A DNA stretch of 64,000 nucleotides from Eutypella sp. D-1 (taxonomy: Eukaryota; Ascomycota; Sordariomycetes; Xylariales; Diatrypaceae). The stretch covers positions 1 through 64,000 of the forward strand of contig JAJTTP010000032.1 of the NCBI GenBank assembly GCA_023313575.1, read 5' to 3'. How positions within the stretch are numbered: the stretch's first letter is position 1; every line of letters starts with the position of its first letter. Shown here one piece after another: positions 10,347 to 19,684 of the stretch. The position numbers were made by a program, and so were the translations under genes. The notes beneath the pieces are model-generated. The model had not been told where the DNA came from, did not search any database, and saw only the letters and a list, made by a program, of their open reading frames with translations.

Positions 10347-10778
10347 TCATTGCCCAAAGTCACTTGGTGCGTGCCTCTGTCGCATTTCCACCGCCTTCAT
10401 GCTGTCGACGAACTCCTTGATCCCAATGATCTTGGTTCTGTCGTCCGAGAGCCAGATGATCATGATACACTCGTTGTTCCATTCTTCACATGCTGGCTTG
10501 AGTGTTCCTTGCATTCGCGCATGAACCACCACTACCCCTCTTTCTACGTCCTCGATCACGCAGCTGGGTATCATGCGAAAGCTCTCGAAGATCTCGAATA
10601 TGCCCTTGGCATGTCTCGCAAATTCCTCCCTGTTGCGTGACTCCATCTGTAGGCTTTCTGGCAGTACTTGATGGTGAAAATCGTCGGCGAGAGGCTTAAG
10701 AAGCCGGGCGACAGAAAGACTTCCATAGCCGTCGAGCAGTGCATTGACCGCACTGATAGTGGATGGAGGCTCTTCCAT
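10347..10778 (-). CDS. SnoaL-like (NTF2-fold) small protein
   Basis: Single exon, 143 aa. The sequence follows the fungal SnoaL-like pattern: an N-terminal helix (STISAVNALLDGYGSL), a segment with HHQVLPESL, an EEFARHAKGIFEIF helix, then beta strands ending in GIKEFVDS. Members of this fold act as small cyclases, isomerases or dehydratases in polyketide and meroterpenoid pathways, or as stand-alone binding proteins. No clear catalytic dyad can be assigned from sequence alone. It is divergent from the NmrA-like gene, separated by 374 bp, so the pair may share a promoter. Confidence 0.8.
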   Translation of the reverse strand: MEEPPSTISAVNALLDGYGSLSVARLLKPLADDFHHQVLPESLQMESRNREEFARHAKGIFEIFESFRMIPSCVIEDVERGVVVVHARMQGTLKPACEEWNNECIMIIWLSDDRTKIIGIKEFVDSMKAVEMRQRHAPSDFGQ

Positions 10779-11152
10779 AACGTCGACTGCGATTTATTAG
10801 ATTCGTGGATCGAATTGGTCGACCCGGGTACACGATGAGACGGCGTTGTAAGCTTTTAAGTACCCAGGCTATCTCGTGTGCGTATTCCAAGCGACGTTCT
10901 CGTGCATAAGCTGAGCATAAATAAGCTTTGCAGGTATATTTCCAACACGACGCGTAAGTTGGAGGCATAATCGCAGCTCGTTACCGGAAGGTCAAGAGGG
11001 GCATCTCCACGCCTTTGGCCCCTGTGGTCTGCACTCGATCAGTTCAACTCTTAAGGTCGTATATCCCACATTGCAATTCATACTACCTACTACCTACCTA
11101 CCTACCCACCTCTACCTTCGTATTGACCAAATTTCCTAACGGCTCTGTGACC
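10779..11152. promoter_or_regulatory. Divergent promoter, SnoaL-like / NmrA-like
   Basis: This 374-bp spacer between two divergent starts must hold both promoters. It contains TCG-N5-CGA at 10803-10813 (close to, but not matching, the AflR consensus TCGSWNNSCGR), the palindrome GGTCGACC just after it, and a CTAC-repeat run near 11086-11112 in the leader of the NmrA-like gene. Confidence 0.4.
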
Positions 11153-12091
11153 ATGTCGAGAGTTATACTCGTCACTGGCGCCACCGGCAAGCAGGGCGGT
11201 GCGGTGATTGACGCGCTCCTCGCTCTAAAGAATGTCAAGTTCACAATCCTGGCGGTAACACGGGATCCGAGCAGCCCGAGCGCCAAACGACTTATCGCGA
11301 AGTCCAACTCGATCAAGCTAGTCAAGGGAAACCTCAACGACGCGCCCGCGATCTTCGCGGAAGCCAAAAAGGTACACGATCAGTCTATATGGGGCGTGTT
11401 CTCCGTCCAGGTATCGATGGGAACGGGAGTGACTGTAGTAGGCGAGATCGAACAGGGAAAGGCACTGATTGACCAGTCCGTCCGGGACGGCGTCTCGCAT
11501 TTTGTCTACAGCAGCGTCGAGCGAGGAGGAGATGAAGTATCGTGGGACGAACCAACGTCGGTTCCGCACTTCCAGAGCAAGTACCACATCGAGAGACACC
11601 TACGCGATGTCACTACTCGCGGGAGACTAGGCCATCGGATGAGATGGACGATTGTGCGACCGGTCGGGTTCATGGATAACCTCAAAGCGGACTTCCCAAG
11701 CCAGGTCTTCGTGGCGGCTCTTCACAACTGGATGGGGTCTAAACCTAATCAATGGGTTGCTACATCGGACATCGGGGTTTTCGTCGCAAAGGCATTCGAG
11801 GATTCGGAACACTGGGATCAAAAGGCGATCGGCATCGCCGGCGACGAGCTTACGTTCGATGAGCTGAGCGCCACGTTTCAAAGAGTCACTGGTCATCCCA
11901 TCCCCGAGGCACATTCATGGTTGGGAAGCATCCTGACCTATGTCGTGACGGAGGTGAGGCTCATGATAGGCTGGTTCGTGAGCGATGGCTACAAGGCAGA
12001 CATTGCGGCGCGTCGCGAAGATCATCCTGACCTGTTGACAGTGGAAGATTGGCTAAGGAAGGCGAACCCATCTGGAAATAGTGGTCAGTAG
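11153..12091 (+). CDS. NmrA-like NAD(P)-binding protein
   Basis: Single exon, 312 aa from the ATG at 11153. An in-frame ATG at 11015 would add 46 residues of low-complexity sequence including a CTAC-repeat leader, so I prefer 11153. The glycine motif VTGATGKQGG (G9-x-x-G12-x-x-G15) is the atypical short-chain dehydrogenase nucleotide site of NmrA/HSCARG proteins. Further family features are VYSSVERGG, a KYHIERHL helix and TIVRPVGFMDN. Members are either NADP sensors or reductases/isomerases; NmrA-like proteins are frequent in fungal metabolite clusters. The Tyr-x-x-x-Lys dyad of classical dehydrogenases is not obvious, so a catalytic role is uncertain. It is convergent with the receptor gene. 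Confidence 0.85.
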   Translation: MSRVILVTGATGKQGGAVIDALLALKNVKFTILAVTRDPSSPSAKRLIAKSNSIKLVKGNLNDAPAIFAEAKKVHDQSIWGVFSVQVSMGTGVTVVGEIEQGKALIDQSVRDGVSHFVYSSVERGGDEVSWDEPTSVPHFQSKYHIERHLRDVTTRGRLGHRMRWTIVRPVGFMDNLKADFPSQVFVAALHNWMGSKPNQWVATSDIGVFVAKAFEDSEHWDQKAIGIAGDELTFDELSATFQRVTGHPIPEAHSWLGSILTYVVTEVRLMIGWFVSDGYKADIAARREDHPDLLTVEDWLRKANPSGNSGQ

Positions 12092-12443
12092 GCGTACATG
12101 TCTTATGGGGGGGGCTACTCAAGTCAAGCGAGGGGGGTGCTGGGGTTTAGGAGACTTAATTCACGATAGAGGTGCCTTGGGTGGTAGCTGCCTACCTAGT
12201 AGGTGCAGTACATTCAATCTCAGTGGTGCTACCCCCCGTAGCCTGTGTCACCACAAGACCTTTGATCAACAAAAGCCAGGCATGTATTATCATCGCTCCT
12301 ATAATACAAGTTCACATTACTGTTGCCGCGCCGGTAGTAGAGAGAATGGACGTGAAGCCAGTGAGACCACCTATATATTATTCTCCGTATCGTGCTTCCA
12401 TCTCGGTTACTTAGGCATCCCGTTCAATCTTCATTACCCTAAC
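12092..12443. other. Convergent 3' spacer
   Basis: This 352-bp spacer lies between the convergent NmrA-like and receptor genes and should hold both 3' UTRs. No distinct element is seen. Confidence 0.4.
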
Positions 12444-14164
12444 TCAGTGTCTTTGCCCATTTTCTTTATCACCGTTATGAGTACCTTCCTCGCCCACGCG
12501 AACCAACTCAACATCACTATCATTCCGAGGCTGCCCATCATTGGTGTGGTACTCCCGTAAAACCGTCCACTCCTGATCCACGCGGATCTTGTTCGGACCG
12601 AGCGCCAGCCTCAAGATGGACGACGGCCCGTAACTACCGAGTTTGGATGTCCCGCCTTTCGTTGAGCCGAAGATTCTGGGCAGCGTCACGCCTAACAGCG
12701 ATCGCGCGGCAGGCATACACGCACACATTACTCCAACCGGTACCTCAATCGTAGACCAGTAGCCGACCTCGACATAATCCTCTGGAACAGAATCGGATTA
12801 GAATGAAGACCAAGCTAGCCACAAGGAAGGACACTTACGTGTGACGTTCTCGGTAGTCCCAAATCGAATGAGTGATGACAGACGGAGAACGCTGACTACC
12901 GTGATACTAGATTGGATCACATTAGCGGATACACCGGCGAAGAAGGAGACGTATGCGGCACGGTTGGCGTACAAGAAACCAACTGCAAACATGGAGACAA
13001 TCTGCACCTTCTTCTTCAGCGACATAGACAGCCGGAGCAGCTCCGGCAGTGGCAGGATGATTACTAGCAGGTCCAGCAGGATATTAATCGCGGCAGCGGT
13101 CCATCCGATTAGGTTAATGCTGATACACCTCGCCTCGTATTCACCGTCCCAGCTCCTCCAGACACCGGGTATCGGGTGACATTGGAAAGTCAGCAGGAAG
13201 TCGTAGACAAGCGCGTAAACCACGTTAAGGCCGATCAACACCCATGTACACACGCGGAAATACCGCTGTGGGAAGACTTTCAGGTAGAACAAGAGCATCG
13301 AGATCTTCGTAGTAGCCAGCGAGGAAATGTATAGCATCTCGTCAAAGTAGTACAGCTATCGGTGGCATCAGTGCATAAACTAGAGGAAGACGTGGGCCGT
13401 GCTGACTCACGTGAAGTATCTCGGTGATGTCGTCGGGTGCGACATACCATATGTCCAAGCCAAGCCCGTGGTCGGAAACTGTCGCTTGCTTAGTGATGTT
13501 GTCATTTCGTGACTATTTGTGACTATGGCAATAGTCCATTGACTTACGAGGGATTGAGATGCCTGCCAGTGGAATCATGAGGCACTAAACAAATGTTAGG
13601 GAGAACTGGAATCCCTGGCTTCCCAAACTTACCATAGTGAGACACATGGCCGTGTCGTCGTGGCCCCAGGTTCGGAGGCCCATCGTGATCCTGGTAACAC
13701 ATCTAATAACGAAGGCAGCGACGCCCAGAGCACCGAAGATGACAGCGATATTTCGAACGAGGGCCCTTCGATCTTGGCCTTTTATCCCGCAACTGACCGC
13801 CGAGTATTTCTTGGTCGCTGGCGACATATTAGTGTGAGTCGCATTGCCAGACCCGTATGGACATGCGCGTCGCACCTAGCTGATCGCGAATCGAGCAACC
13901 CTCCTTAACACAGTCGGTGATCTTGGCCAGCAATGGTTCGTTGGTACATATGCAAGTGGTATTGCCAACAGTGCATCCCGAGTTGGCGGTAGATGTGACT
14001 ATACATTTCAGCTATAGCCATACTCTTAGTTCATCGTTTCTTCAACATGATGTTGGTTGATGCTCTCTACGACTTACACCGCAGGCGGGAGGACCCTCTG
14101 CGTCGGCGGCCAGCGCCAGCTGCAAAGATCCCAGGCACAACGTCAGCAGCATAAGCAACTGCAT
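12444..14164 (-). CDS. CFEM-domain Pth11-type seven-helix receptor
   Basis: Seven exons on the minus strand are 14164-14078, 14011-13876, 13817-13633, 13584-13548, 13484-13411, 13355-12839 and 12781-12444 (457 aa). A signal peptide (about residues 1-20) precedes a CFEM domain with all eight cysteines in register: C28, C32, C42, C49, C51, C63, C68 and C84. Then follow the seven hydrophobic helices of the fungal rhodopsin-like/Pth11 family (for example VRNIAVIFGALGVAAFVI, LYYFDEMLYISSLATTKISM, AINILLDLLVIILPLPELL) and a cytosolic tail of about 95 residues. Family members sense surface or chemical cues and signal through G proteins (Magnaporthe Pth11). Splice choice at exons 2 and 5 relied on CFEM cysteine spacing and frame. 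It sits inside the tailoring-gene group, so it may sense the product or be a chance neighbour. Confidence 0.88.
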
Positions 14165-15041
14165 GGCGAGAAGTGCACTATAGAGGTAAAATGCCACAAA
14201 GGGCGACACGACGAGAACAATGAGGTTTCAGTGTGGAAGTGCGAGCAGAAGGTCCCGGGCTTTCCGTCACCAGCGGGGACCCGTCTTTATTACAGTAACC
14301 TGCCATTTCGCATCGATAACAAGAACATCAAGTCCCTTAGTCCCTCGTCCCTCGTCCACACCCCTGGATTCCAAGCGCCAAGCGCTGCGACGCGGAGATG
14401 TCTAGACAGTCCAGCCAGCCAGATCCAGGTCAGGTAACGTATGCTCTACTATGTACATAACGCCACTGGGAGGGAAAGGCCCTTCATGGAACGGCAACGA
14501 GTGGCAATGTAACAGTGAAATGAGCAATATACAATCTCCGATAGGCAGTCGAATACCTAGCTCGGCGGTTTCCAGTAGTCCGGCGGTAGATGCCGGTGGA
14601 TGCATCCCCGTACGGAGCAGCTTACCGTCTTTGACCCAGCGCTGAGGCTAGGTGATCCGGCCCGCGGACTGGAATGCTCTAAATAGAATAGCCAAGAACG
14701 TTCAAGCTTTATGTTTGTGGATCCCGACAGACCCGGGGGGATGGATCATAACCAGCGTTTCACTACTTAGTACGCGGTGTTAAGATGTTTAATAGCTAAA
14801 ATGAGAGATCCGGACCTATCGCCGAACTCCAAGATCTTCTGTGCTTTTCAAGGGCAGGATCGGCATTTCCCAAAGGTCAAGATCTGCATGAAATTTCAAC
14901 ATCATTTGAGGCTAGCTTACTTATAGATGCCACGAATTTGCGTCTCTAAACCATCTTATCATCGCGACTACCACTGCCAGTCTCAAGTCTAGCCAGCAGC
15001 CGGCTTTCTATGCTGCTGAAGTCCCCGGCATCGAATTCCAC
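14165..15041. other. Spacer between receptor start and oxidase end
   Basis: This 877-bp spacer contains the receptor promoter (left part) and the 3' end of the oxidase gene (right part). Small ORFs show no family resemblance, and I see no repeats of note. Confidence 0.4.
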
Positions 15042-16581
15042 TCAGGGCTTCCAACCTCCCGTCCGATTACGGAAGAATCCAGCAGGATCTACCTGCTCAG
15101 CGACCGCATGCGCGAACTCGGCATTCTCGGGCTTCAGCCTGCCCCAATAATCCTGGCGATAATAGGCGTAGTTCATAAAGAGCGGGCAGTACACGTCCGG
15201 TAATCTGGCCTCCTGCACGTACCCGAGGACCCTCTCCCGCAGGCCCCCGTATGTCTCCTGCATGATGCCGTCCAGCTTCTCGTAGTCGGATTGGAGAGAA
15301 AAGGCATAATTCATTTCTATAATAAGGCGATCCACGTCGGGATCGACATCGATTAGATCCCCGCCTCTGTCGAGAGCAGCTTGGGCGATTCGCTTCGGGA
15401 AGGGCTGGAAGGCGATGGAAGATACGATTCCTGGCACGAGCTGTGTCGTGTCGGTCATGTTCCTCCAGTGGCCGTGGAGAGCATCCATGATATCATCCCC
15501 ATCGGATACCAAGGGCAGGGGCACCGTCTCCGTGGCAATCATTACCACCGAGGCCGGTAGGACTACCCAATTGCTGCCGGCCATCAGCTTGGCATATGGC
15601 TGGACCTTGGTCGTGTCGAGTATAGGATGGGCGTCCGTGAAGTTTTTGAAAATGCCTTCAGGGACGACGGGCCCGTCATAGAAGAGGAAGAGGATCCATG
15701 AGTCGATTAGGTCGATCGGGGCTCGCTCCGCTGTCACGATGACGGCGGCCTTGTCGTCGGTGTTGTATTCGGTAAAGTCCCTAACCGCCTTCAAAAGCTT
15801 ACGAGCCGTCTTGTCTGTGTGGGGGAAGATGAGATTTCCTCCAAATACATCGCCCTGCCGGTACGTTTGCAGGCGATAGGAAACGACGATCGCGAAGTTA
15901 TTACCACCTCCCTTAAGGGCCCTGAATAAATCCGGGTTACGGGTAGCAGACGCGGTGGTGACCGTGCCGTTAGCGAGAACGAGCTCGTACTCGATGACAG
16001 AAGAAGCGGACCAGCCATATTGCGCTGACATGTAGGAGAGACCTCCGCCGAGTACGAGGCCACCAACTTGGAAAGGTTAATAAGTGAAGTACACATAGGG
16101 TGTATTCAAGCTTACCACCAGTATTACCAATGCGTCCACCAACAAATGTCCACCCCGTGCCGTCCAGCGCAGCGGAGATACTGTCTAGCCGTTGGCCCGG
16201 ACCGACTGTAGCAATGCCGGTCTCCTGGTCCAAGATAACCTTGTCCAGCTTCTGAGTCGATATCAGCGGGCCGCCGTCGACGCTAGACCAGTAGTTATTC
16301 GGATTGTGCCCGCCCGACTTTACAGCGAAGGGTTCCGAGTTAGAGTTCAGGGACTTCACGATAGCGGATACCTCCTCGGCATCCTTAGGGAAGATGATGC
16401 AAGTAGGTTTGAGGGCCCGGCATGATGTCGACCAGTAGTCATGCCGTTCGTCCGCATAGGACAGGGAGAGAGGACGAGACACGTCAATTGTAGAAGAGGT
16501 CTGAAGGACGTCACACGTGTCGGCCCGGGCAAGCCCGGCGAGGAAGATGACCGAAGCCACGGTTCTCCGAACAGAGAACAT
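15042..16581 (-). CDS. Secreted FAD-linked oxidase (PCMH/BBE type)
   Basis: Exons are 16581-16116 and 16066-15042 (496 aa); gtaagc...ccaag restores GVGGLVLGGG. There is an N-terminal signal peptide (about residues 1-20). The PCMH FAD domain has VKSGGH with H92 as the expected covalent 8-alpha-histidyl flavin site, then WTFVGGRIGNTGVGG. The C-terminal BBE segment (NYAYYRQDYWG) is present. The second flavin-linking cysteine of berberine-bridge enzymes is not seen where expected (GNTGVGG), so attachment is probably through histidine only. Such enzymes oxidise alcohols, amines or sugars, or cyclise metabolites, with O2 as acceptor. It may act on the exported product of the neighbouring tailoring genes or on extracellular substrates. 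Confidence 0.9.
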
Positions 16582-17920
16582 CTTGCGTCGGGTCTCTTGG
16601 CAGTGCTATGCTACTGTTACCGTGAACCATATACATCGTTTTCACGGGTTCATCTCTATCTCTTATACAAGGCCGACCAAAGTGACAAGGAAAACCACGC
16701 TCGGGCCGTGACATCGTTGTCCAGTCCAAACCCCAGCCTACCCCAGCCTGTACTACGACCTGGCATCAAAGGAATGAGGGATCTATAGAACCAGGTACTA
16801 TGAGCCCTGTGAAGCTGAACGGCACCACGCCCGCCGCCGCCAGCAAGGTAGCTCTATCTAGCGCTTCATCTTCCCCACTGAACTAAGACAGAGATGCCTG
16901 CAACGCATTTACGATCGGACGGATAGGTGATCGCGCCGGCGGAGAACTTTGGTTCAGGGAAATTATGCTGACAGGAAACCGGGGCTTGACTCGACGAAAC
17001 CGAGCGAACGGCCTGCTCTTGCATCCCCAACTGGGGTATCTCGGCCTACGTGTTCCACGGAGACAAGTCACTCCTCTCGATAGAGACCCGCTGGCCCAGG
17101 ACATCTTGCAGGAGGGGGGCACCACTTGCTATTTAAACCTGCTGGGCGGAATAGTGGCTCTCTTTCGCAGAGTAACATGATTGCAGCGGTTGGTTAAGCT
17201 ACCGAGTAAACTGCCCAGCATCGGCCTGCATGACACGATCTGATCCCGCAATCCTGTGTATGCATGGTTACGCACCTGACCACCCATTCACGAGGCACAG
17301 AAGAGAATCTCACCCGCAGTAGCTCGTGGCCACCCGCCATCCGAAAGCAGCTGGTCTGTGGGCCCTTGGCAATCTACAACCACAATTAAATCGTCAGCCG
17401 GATGATCGGATGCTCAGTTACGTCGCTTATTTCACAGCATGGTGCCTGACATGCAAATCTAGGCAATCATTCTGAAGTCGCTTGGCTTTAACGGAAGTCG
17501 AAGAGCTCATGGCTGGATCCCAGATCGGCAAGCGGCCAGCTACAAAGTGCCGGCCTGCAAAGTCACAGTACCATTGGGCACGAGACCACTAGAGTACTAG
17601 CAGGAACCTGCGAGAGCAGTTCGTACAGTTCGTAGGATCACTTCGTAAAGATAGGGCTCGTACATCGGGCAAGAAAATGCTACATATATTGGCGTTAAGC
17701 CCCTGAGCCCCTGAGCCCAAGCCCCTCTGCCCCTATAGTAGACCCAGTTATAGCTCGAGCAAGTCCGCTTCAGGGCCATACTTACCTACCTAAACCTAAG
17801 CTTATAGGTAGTCACATCTTTCTCGCCGCGGCGGACTTCATGTGTCGTTCACGCACAAAGAGTAGCGGAGCCCGCAAAGCCTAATATCAATATCATGGCT
17901 ACCGGTAGCTACCTAGCTCT
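16582..17920. other. Spacer at the right edge of the tailoring group
   Basis: This 1.3-kb spacer has no supported gene. It carries the oxidase promoter on the left and the 3' end of the hemerythrin-domain gene on the right, and marks the transition from accessory to conserved genes. Confidence 0.4.
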
Positions 17921-18748
17921 CTACATCTGCAATCTCCTCATCTCGTCGAGGGTCCAGTACCTCCTCATGTTCTCGGCGCCGAGGGTCTCGACCTCCTGAT
18001 CGAGATGGGTCCAGAGGACAGTGCCCCAGTCCTCCATCTTAGACTTGAGCACAGCCATCTCGAGCTCGGTCTCGCCGCTCTTGCACCTGCGCAGGTAGTC
18101 CTGTAACTTATCGAGGCCCTTATGGATCTCCTTGTGCTGGCGGAGCAATTCCGCCGCGCCGCCGCCCTTGCCCTTACCGGCGCTACTGCGGAACTCAGGC
18201 ATCTTCTTCGCCAGCATGGGGAAGACGTAGGACTCCTCGATGCCGTGGTGCATCTCGAGGCCCTGGACGAACTGCAGGCCGGCGTTGACGAAGGCATGCA
18301 GCGACATGCCGGCCGGCCGGCGGCCCGTCGTGCAGGCGCCCCAGAGCATGTTCCACGTCGAGCGGAAGTGGTTGTGGAACAGGTTCATGTGTTCGGCTAA
18401 CCGGTTGTACTGCCGGAATTCGTGGTCGCTGAGGGGGGGTAGCTTCGGCTGGGCCGCCGCCGGTTGTGAGGATGCGGATGCGTTCTCGGACACGGAGGGG
18501 TCGGACGCCCGTTCAGCGGATGATGATGATTCGGAAGCCATTGTGCGCGTTTGGTGGAGGAACCGGGTTTTCGGGCGGACCGACGAGATTGGAGCTATCG
18601 GCTGGTATGTGGTATTGTTGCTCGTAGGGTAGTAGCAGTAATAGTAGGGTAGTAATCGCCAGTTGATCTTAGGCGTAGGCAACGTCGTCACTGTGCAGTT
18701 ACACCTGCTTATAGTGCGCAGAAGAGAACGCGGGGAGGTGGTGGTCAT
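17921..18748 (-). CDS. Hemerythrin HHE cation-binding domain protein
   Basis: Single exon, 275 aa from 18748. The four-helix HHE domain spans about residues 105-270. Metal-ligand motifs are visible: HMNLFHNHF, MHHGIEESYVFP (HxxxE), RQHKEIHKGL and WTHLDQEVETL (HxxxE). The family binds a di-iron centre and is linked to O2, NO or iron handling; the ligand set here looks complete. The first 69 residues have no Asp or Glu and several Arg/Lys/Ser/Thr, ending in RFLHQTRT, as expected of a mitochondrial presequence. A second ATG at 18541 (Met70) would give a 206-aa form without it. The domain assignment is firm; targeting is inferred. Confidence 0.88.
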   Translation of the reverse strand: MTTTSPRSLLRTISRCNCTVTTLPTPKINWRLLPYYYCYYPTSNNTTYQPIAPISSVRPKTRFLHQTRTMASESSSSAERASDPSVSENASASSQPAAAQPKLPPLSDHEFRQYNRLAEHMNLFHNHFRSTWNMLWGACTTGRRPAGMSLHAFVNAGLQFVQGLEMHHGIEESYVFPMLAKKMPEFRSSAGKGKGGGAAELLRQHKEIHKGLDKLQDYLRRCKSGETELEMAVLKSKMEDWGTVLWTHLDQEVETLGAENMRRYWTLDEMRRLQM

Positions 18749-19684
18749 TACCTGGTTCGATTAGAGAGGAGAGGCTCGGGTATCCTCGCCTTCTAGACAA
18801 TGCCGAGTGCATATTTGCTTAGGTATATATCGGCCTAGGCGGTAATAGGCGGAATATTCGTATTATCATTCTTATTGCTCTTAAGTTTTTTTCCTTCCTT
18901 ACCTTTTTTTTTTTTCGTCTTCCTGTCTCGCAGGTCGGCGCTTCGGATTATTCAAGCATTAATCATGCCGAATTCAATTATTCAGCCATTATTCAGACTA
19001 CGGGGCTGTAGCGTACAGTAGCTCGCCTCTTTGTCCTATCATAGTGTCCGTGATTACCCTAGGCTGCTTTCACCAATCCTCAATCCTCAATCCTCTAGCA
19101 TTCTTCAAGGCGACTAAACCACGTAAAGGCATGGGCACGTACAACCTATAGTTGAAGCTAGCAATCTTAGGAGGCTCTGTTCAGTCTCGAGCGAAAGAGA
19201 CGAACAGCAGCTCTATATTGATGACCCTCGTCATTTTCAAAACGTTGCGGACCTGACAGTCGTGTAGTGTAGTCTACTTTGCCCCGTTATTTCTTACCGA
19301 CATAGACGGGCGCTGTTTTGACATGACTAGTCATGTATTACTAGGGTTTGATGTCTGCGAACCTCTTTACTTTACGATCAACCAGACAAGATTGACAGGT
19401 CCAACAATGGACACGACACTACGCGCCTACTTTTCTACATCAAATCACATATGACGAAAAAAAGAGACAAGATAAAATCATAAACTGGTTTTGATAGCAC
19501 TGTGCATGTATCAACTGAGTCCTGTTCCTCCCTTCGCCTTGGGGGAAGATTTCTAGTCCGGACTCAATAACGATATTCGCCTCGTCATCGAAGCAGAGCC
19601 ACTCCGCCTCATGCATTACCTTACACAAACGAGAGAGAGAAAAACCTACGCCCCGCCAGCCTGGCCAGCAGCGTCCCGAAGCGC
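18749..19684. other. Spacer, hemerythrin promoter and eIF3c 3' end
   Basis: This 0.9-kb spacer has no supported gene. It has a T-rich run near 18888-18916, the hemerythrin gene promoter on the left and the eIF3c 3' UTR on the right. Confidence 0.4.

Noticed and set aside
10803..10813. AflR-like TCG-N5-CGA site
   Set aside because: The bases next to TCG do not fit the AflR consensus TCGSWNNSCGR on either strand; kept only as a note in the promoter entry.
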